The notes under the pieces are model-generated. The model ran no database searches, was not told the origin of the DNA, and saw only the letters and a program-made list of their open reading frames with translations. DNA of 64,000 bases from Acidobacteriota bacterium (GTDB lineage Bacteria; Acidobacteriota; Terriglobia; Acidiferrales; UBA7541), in the NCBI GenBank assembly GCA_003224235.1, contig QHYU01000138.1, positions 18,676 to 82,675 on the forward strand, given 5' to 3'. The position numbers and the translations under genes were made by a program. Positions 62,600-64,000 of the stretch are shown here, piece by piece. Within the stretch, counting starts at the first letter, position 1. Each line of letters starts with the position of its first letter.

Positions 62600-63772
62600 A
62601 TGGCACTGCTGGCCATTTGCCCCGAACGCGCGCTGACTCCGCTGGAGGAGATTCGCGACGCCATCATCGTGGTAGATGGCCGGAGAATCGTCGCAGTCGG
62701 GCGTCGCGGCGAGCTGCGACTGCCACCGGGAGCGCAGAAGTATTCCGCTCCTGGGATCACGGTCGTGCCGGGATTCGTGGACGTGCATATCCACGGCGCG
62801 GGCGGCCACGACGTGATGGAGTCAACTCCGGAAGCCCTCGGGGCCGTGGCGGCCAGCGTCGCGCGGCGCGGGACCACTTCACTGGTGGCCACAACCGTGA
62901 CGGCCAGCACGGAACACATCTGCCGCGCCGCGCAAGGGATTGCGCGCTACATCGCGGCGCAGCCGGAGCGCCCACCAAAGACAACCCCCGTGGCGGAGAT
63001 TCTGGGCATACATTTTGAAGGGCCCTTCATCAACCTCGCGCGGCGGGGTGTGCATCCCGCGGAGTGGATTGTGCCGCCTTCGATTCCAGCGCTCCGGCGC
63101 TATGTCGACGCGGCGGGTGGCGCCGCGCGGATTTGCACTCTGGCGCCGGAGCTTCCCGGCGCGCTCGACTTGATCGAGGCAGCCCGCACGGCGGGGCTGG
63201 TCGTGGGGCTGGGGCACACGGACGCGACTTACGCCCAGGCTCGCGCCGCGATCGAGAAGGGCGCGCGACACGCAGTGCACGTCTTCAACGCCATGCGCCC
63301 TTTTTCCCATCGGGAGACTGGCGTGCTCGGCGCAGTGCTGACAACTGCGAACGTCTCTGCCGAGTTGATCGCGGACGGCGTTCATGTGGATGCCCCGGCA
63401 ATGCGCTTGCTCCTGGCTGCGAAGGGAGCCAGCCACGTGCTGCTGGTCAGTGACGGCACGGCCGCGACGGGTATGCCGGATGGGAAGTATCGACTGGGAA
63501 CCTTCGAGGTCAGTGTGGTGGGAGGGGTCTGTCGCAATGCGGAAGGGAAACTGGCCGGCAGCGCGCTCACGCTGGATCGCGCCTTGCGCAACGTTGTGGC
63601 GCTCGGCACATCGTTGTCGGATGCCGTACGCATGTTGACGCTCAACGCGGCGCGCCTGCTGGGTCTGGAGCGCTGCAAAGGCGTGCTTGCGCCGGGCGCC
63701 GATGCCGACCTGGTGCTGCTCGATGCGAACCTGGAGGTTGTCGGCGTGATGACCCGCGGTACAGGACTCTGA
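62600..63772 (+). CDS. nagA: N-acetylglucosamine-6-phosphate deacetylase
   Basis: 390 residues. Metal and substrate motifs are VDVHIHGAGGHDV near 62, GIHFEGPFIN near 138, GLGHTDATY near 203, HVFNAMRPFSHRE near 225, DGVHVD near 259, and SDGTAATGMPDG near 285. It removes the acetyl group from GlcNAc-6-P during amino-sugar and cell-wall recycling. No nagB or PTS gene is adjacent. It is followed by small hairpins (63788-63832). Confidence 0.93.
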   Translation: MALLAICPERALTPLEEIRDAIIVVDGRRIVAVGRRGELRLPPGAQKYSAPGITVVPGFVDVHIHGAGGHDVMESTPEALGAVAASVARRGTTSLVATTVTASTEHICRAAQGIARYIAAQPERPPKTTPVAEILGIHFEGPFINLARRGVHPAEWIVPPSIPALRRYVDAAGGAARICTLAPELPGALDLIEAARTAGLVVGLGHTDATYAQARAAIEKGARHAVHVFNAMRPFSHRETGVLGAVLTTANVSAELIADGVHVDAPAMRLLLAAKGASHVLLVSDGTAATGMPDGKYRLGTFEVSVVGGVCRNAEGKLAGSALTLDRALRNVVALGTSLSDAVRMLTLNAARLLGLERCKGVLAPGADADLVLLDANLEVVGVMTRGTGL

Positions 63773-63787
63773 GAGCCTCTTAGCGGG

Positions 63788-63832
63788 TCGGAGCTTCAGC
63801 TCCGAGAAAAGAAACCCAAGGGGCTTGCCCCT
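63788..63832. repeat. Two small hairpins after nagA
   Basis: TCGGAGCT-TC-AGCTCCGA (63788-63805) and AGGGGC-TT-GCCCCT (63819-63832), then a partial GGTCATTTCGAGCGCAGCGAAGG repeat at about 63847 (compare 58870). They may end nagA transcription, but no T-run follows the first. Confidence 0.55.
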
Positions 63833-63903
63833 CTTGTCTCCCCGAGGTCATTTCGAGCGCAGCGAAGGGCGCAGCCTAACCCCGCCACTCGGAGGCGCGT
63901 CGT

Positions 63904-64000
63904 TTACGGCGCCGGGTGGTGTTCTTGCTGGGCTGCGGCGACGGCCCCGCCCTTGGCGGCAACCTGCAGGCGGGTCAGGGCTCGCTGCAAGGCAAACACC
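63904..64000 (-). CDS. C-terminal end of an unidentified gene (cut by window edge)
   Basis: On the minus strand, 32 codons enter from the window edge in one frame and stop at 63904-63906. They encode FALQRALTRLQVAAKGG, then a short Ala/Gln/His tail. The composition is protein-like, but no family can be named from so little. Confidence 0.4.
   Translation of the reverse strand, partial: VFALQRALTRLQVAAKGGAVAAAQQEHHPAP

Overview
The window is 64 kb of GC-rich bacterial chromosome. It most resembles an acidobacterium (phylum Acidobacteriota, perhaps Terriglobia-like). This is an inference from four things: a very large Oar-type TonB-dependent receptor with an N-terminal carboxypeptidase-regulatory domain, futalosine-type menaquinone genes, the gene order TPR protein-ispE-prs-rplY-pth-rpsF-rpsR-rplI-dnaB-alr, and intergenic repeats of the 'GTCATTCCGAGCGAAGCG' type. 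Most of the window is housekeeping. No rRNA, tRNA, CRISPR array, transposase or prophage gene was found.

Layout. 1-4.3 kb: a truncated zinc alcohol dehydrogenase, a DUF2071 protein, an ECF sigma/anti-sigma/Spy-like stress trio and a secreted protein of unknown function. 4.3-8.2 kb (minus): mqnE, a UbiA-type prenyltransferase and ubiX (menaquinone by the futalosine route), then a second zinc dehydrogenase. 8.3-12.8 kb: an orphan ribbon-helix-helix protein, selA, a MXAN_5187-like protein and purH. 13-14.2 kb: arsR-arsM with an apparently leaderless promoter. 14.5-26.1 kb: an exported TPR protein, ispE, prs, rplY, pth, rpsF-rpsR-rplI, dnaB and alr. 26.3-30.6 kb: a yacL-like PIN/TRAM protein, ispD, ispF, a free-standing glutamyl-tRNA-synthetase C-terminal-like protein, and rlmB. 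30.7-45 kb: apt, acyP, a 1341-residue GH35-like protein, a HAD phosphatase, the TonB-dependent receptor, a PilZ protein and an Omp85/BamA-family protein. 45-51 kb: a DksA/TraR-type zinc protein, comF, an HNH endonuclease, and a minus-strand three-gene operon (phosphoesterase, membrane protein, PD-(D/E)XK-like protein).

51-55.7 kb is the accessory part. It holds a candidate small RNA, queA, and a divergent two-gene module: a BECR-fold-nuclease-like protein plus a protein with two DUF2283-like halves. That module lies between the intact queA 5' end and a second, diverged copy of the queA 5' end exactly 1380 bp away, so it looks like a recently acquired toxin-antitoxin-type cassette. It is the best candidate for an undescribed system here. 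55.7-64 kb: hsp20-clpB, htpX, an orphan anti-sigma-like protein, two exported small proteins with strong terminators, nagA and the end of an unidentified gene.

All calls come from reading the sequence. Family names rest on remembered motifs, not on database searches. Many genes start at GTG or TTG, so several starts are judgement calls; these are stated in the entries.
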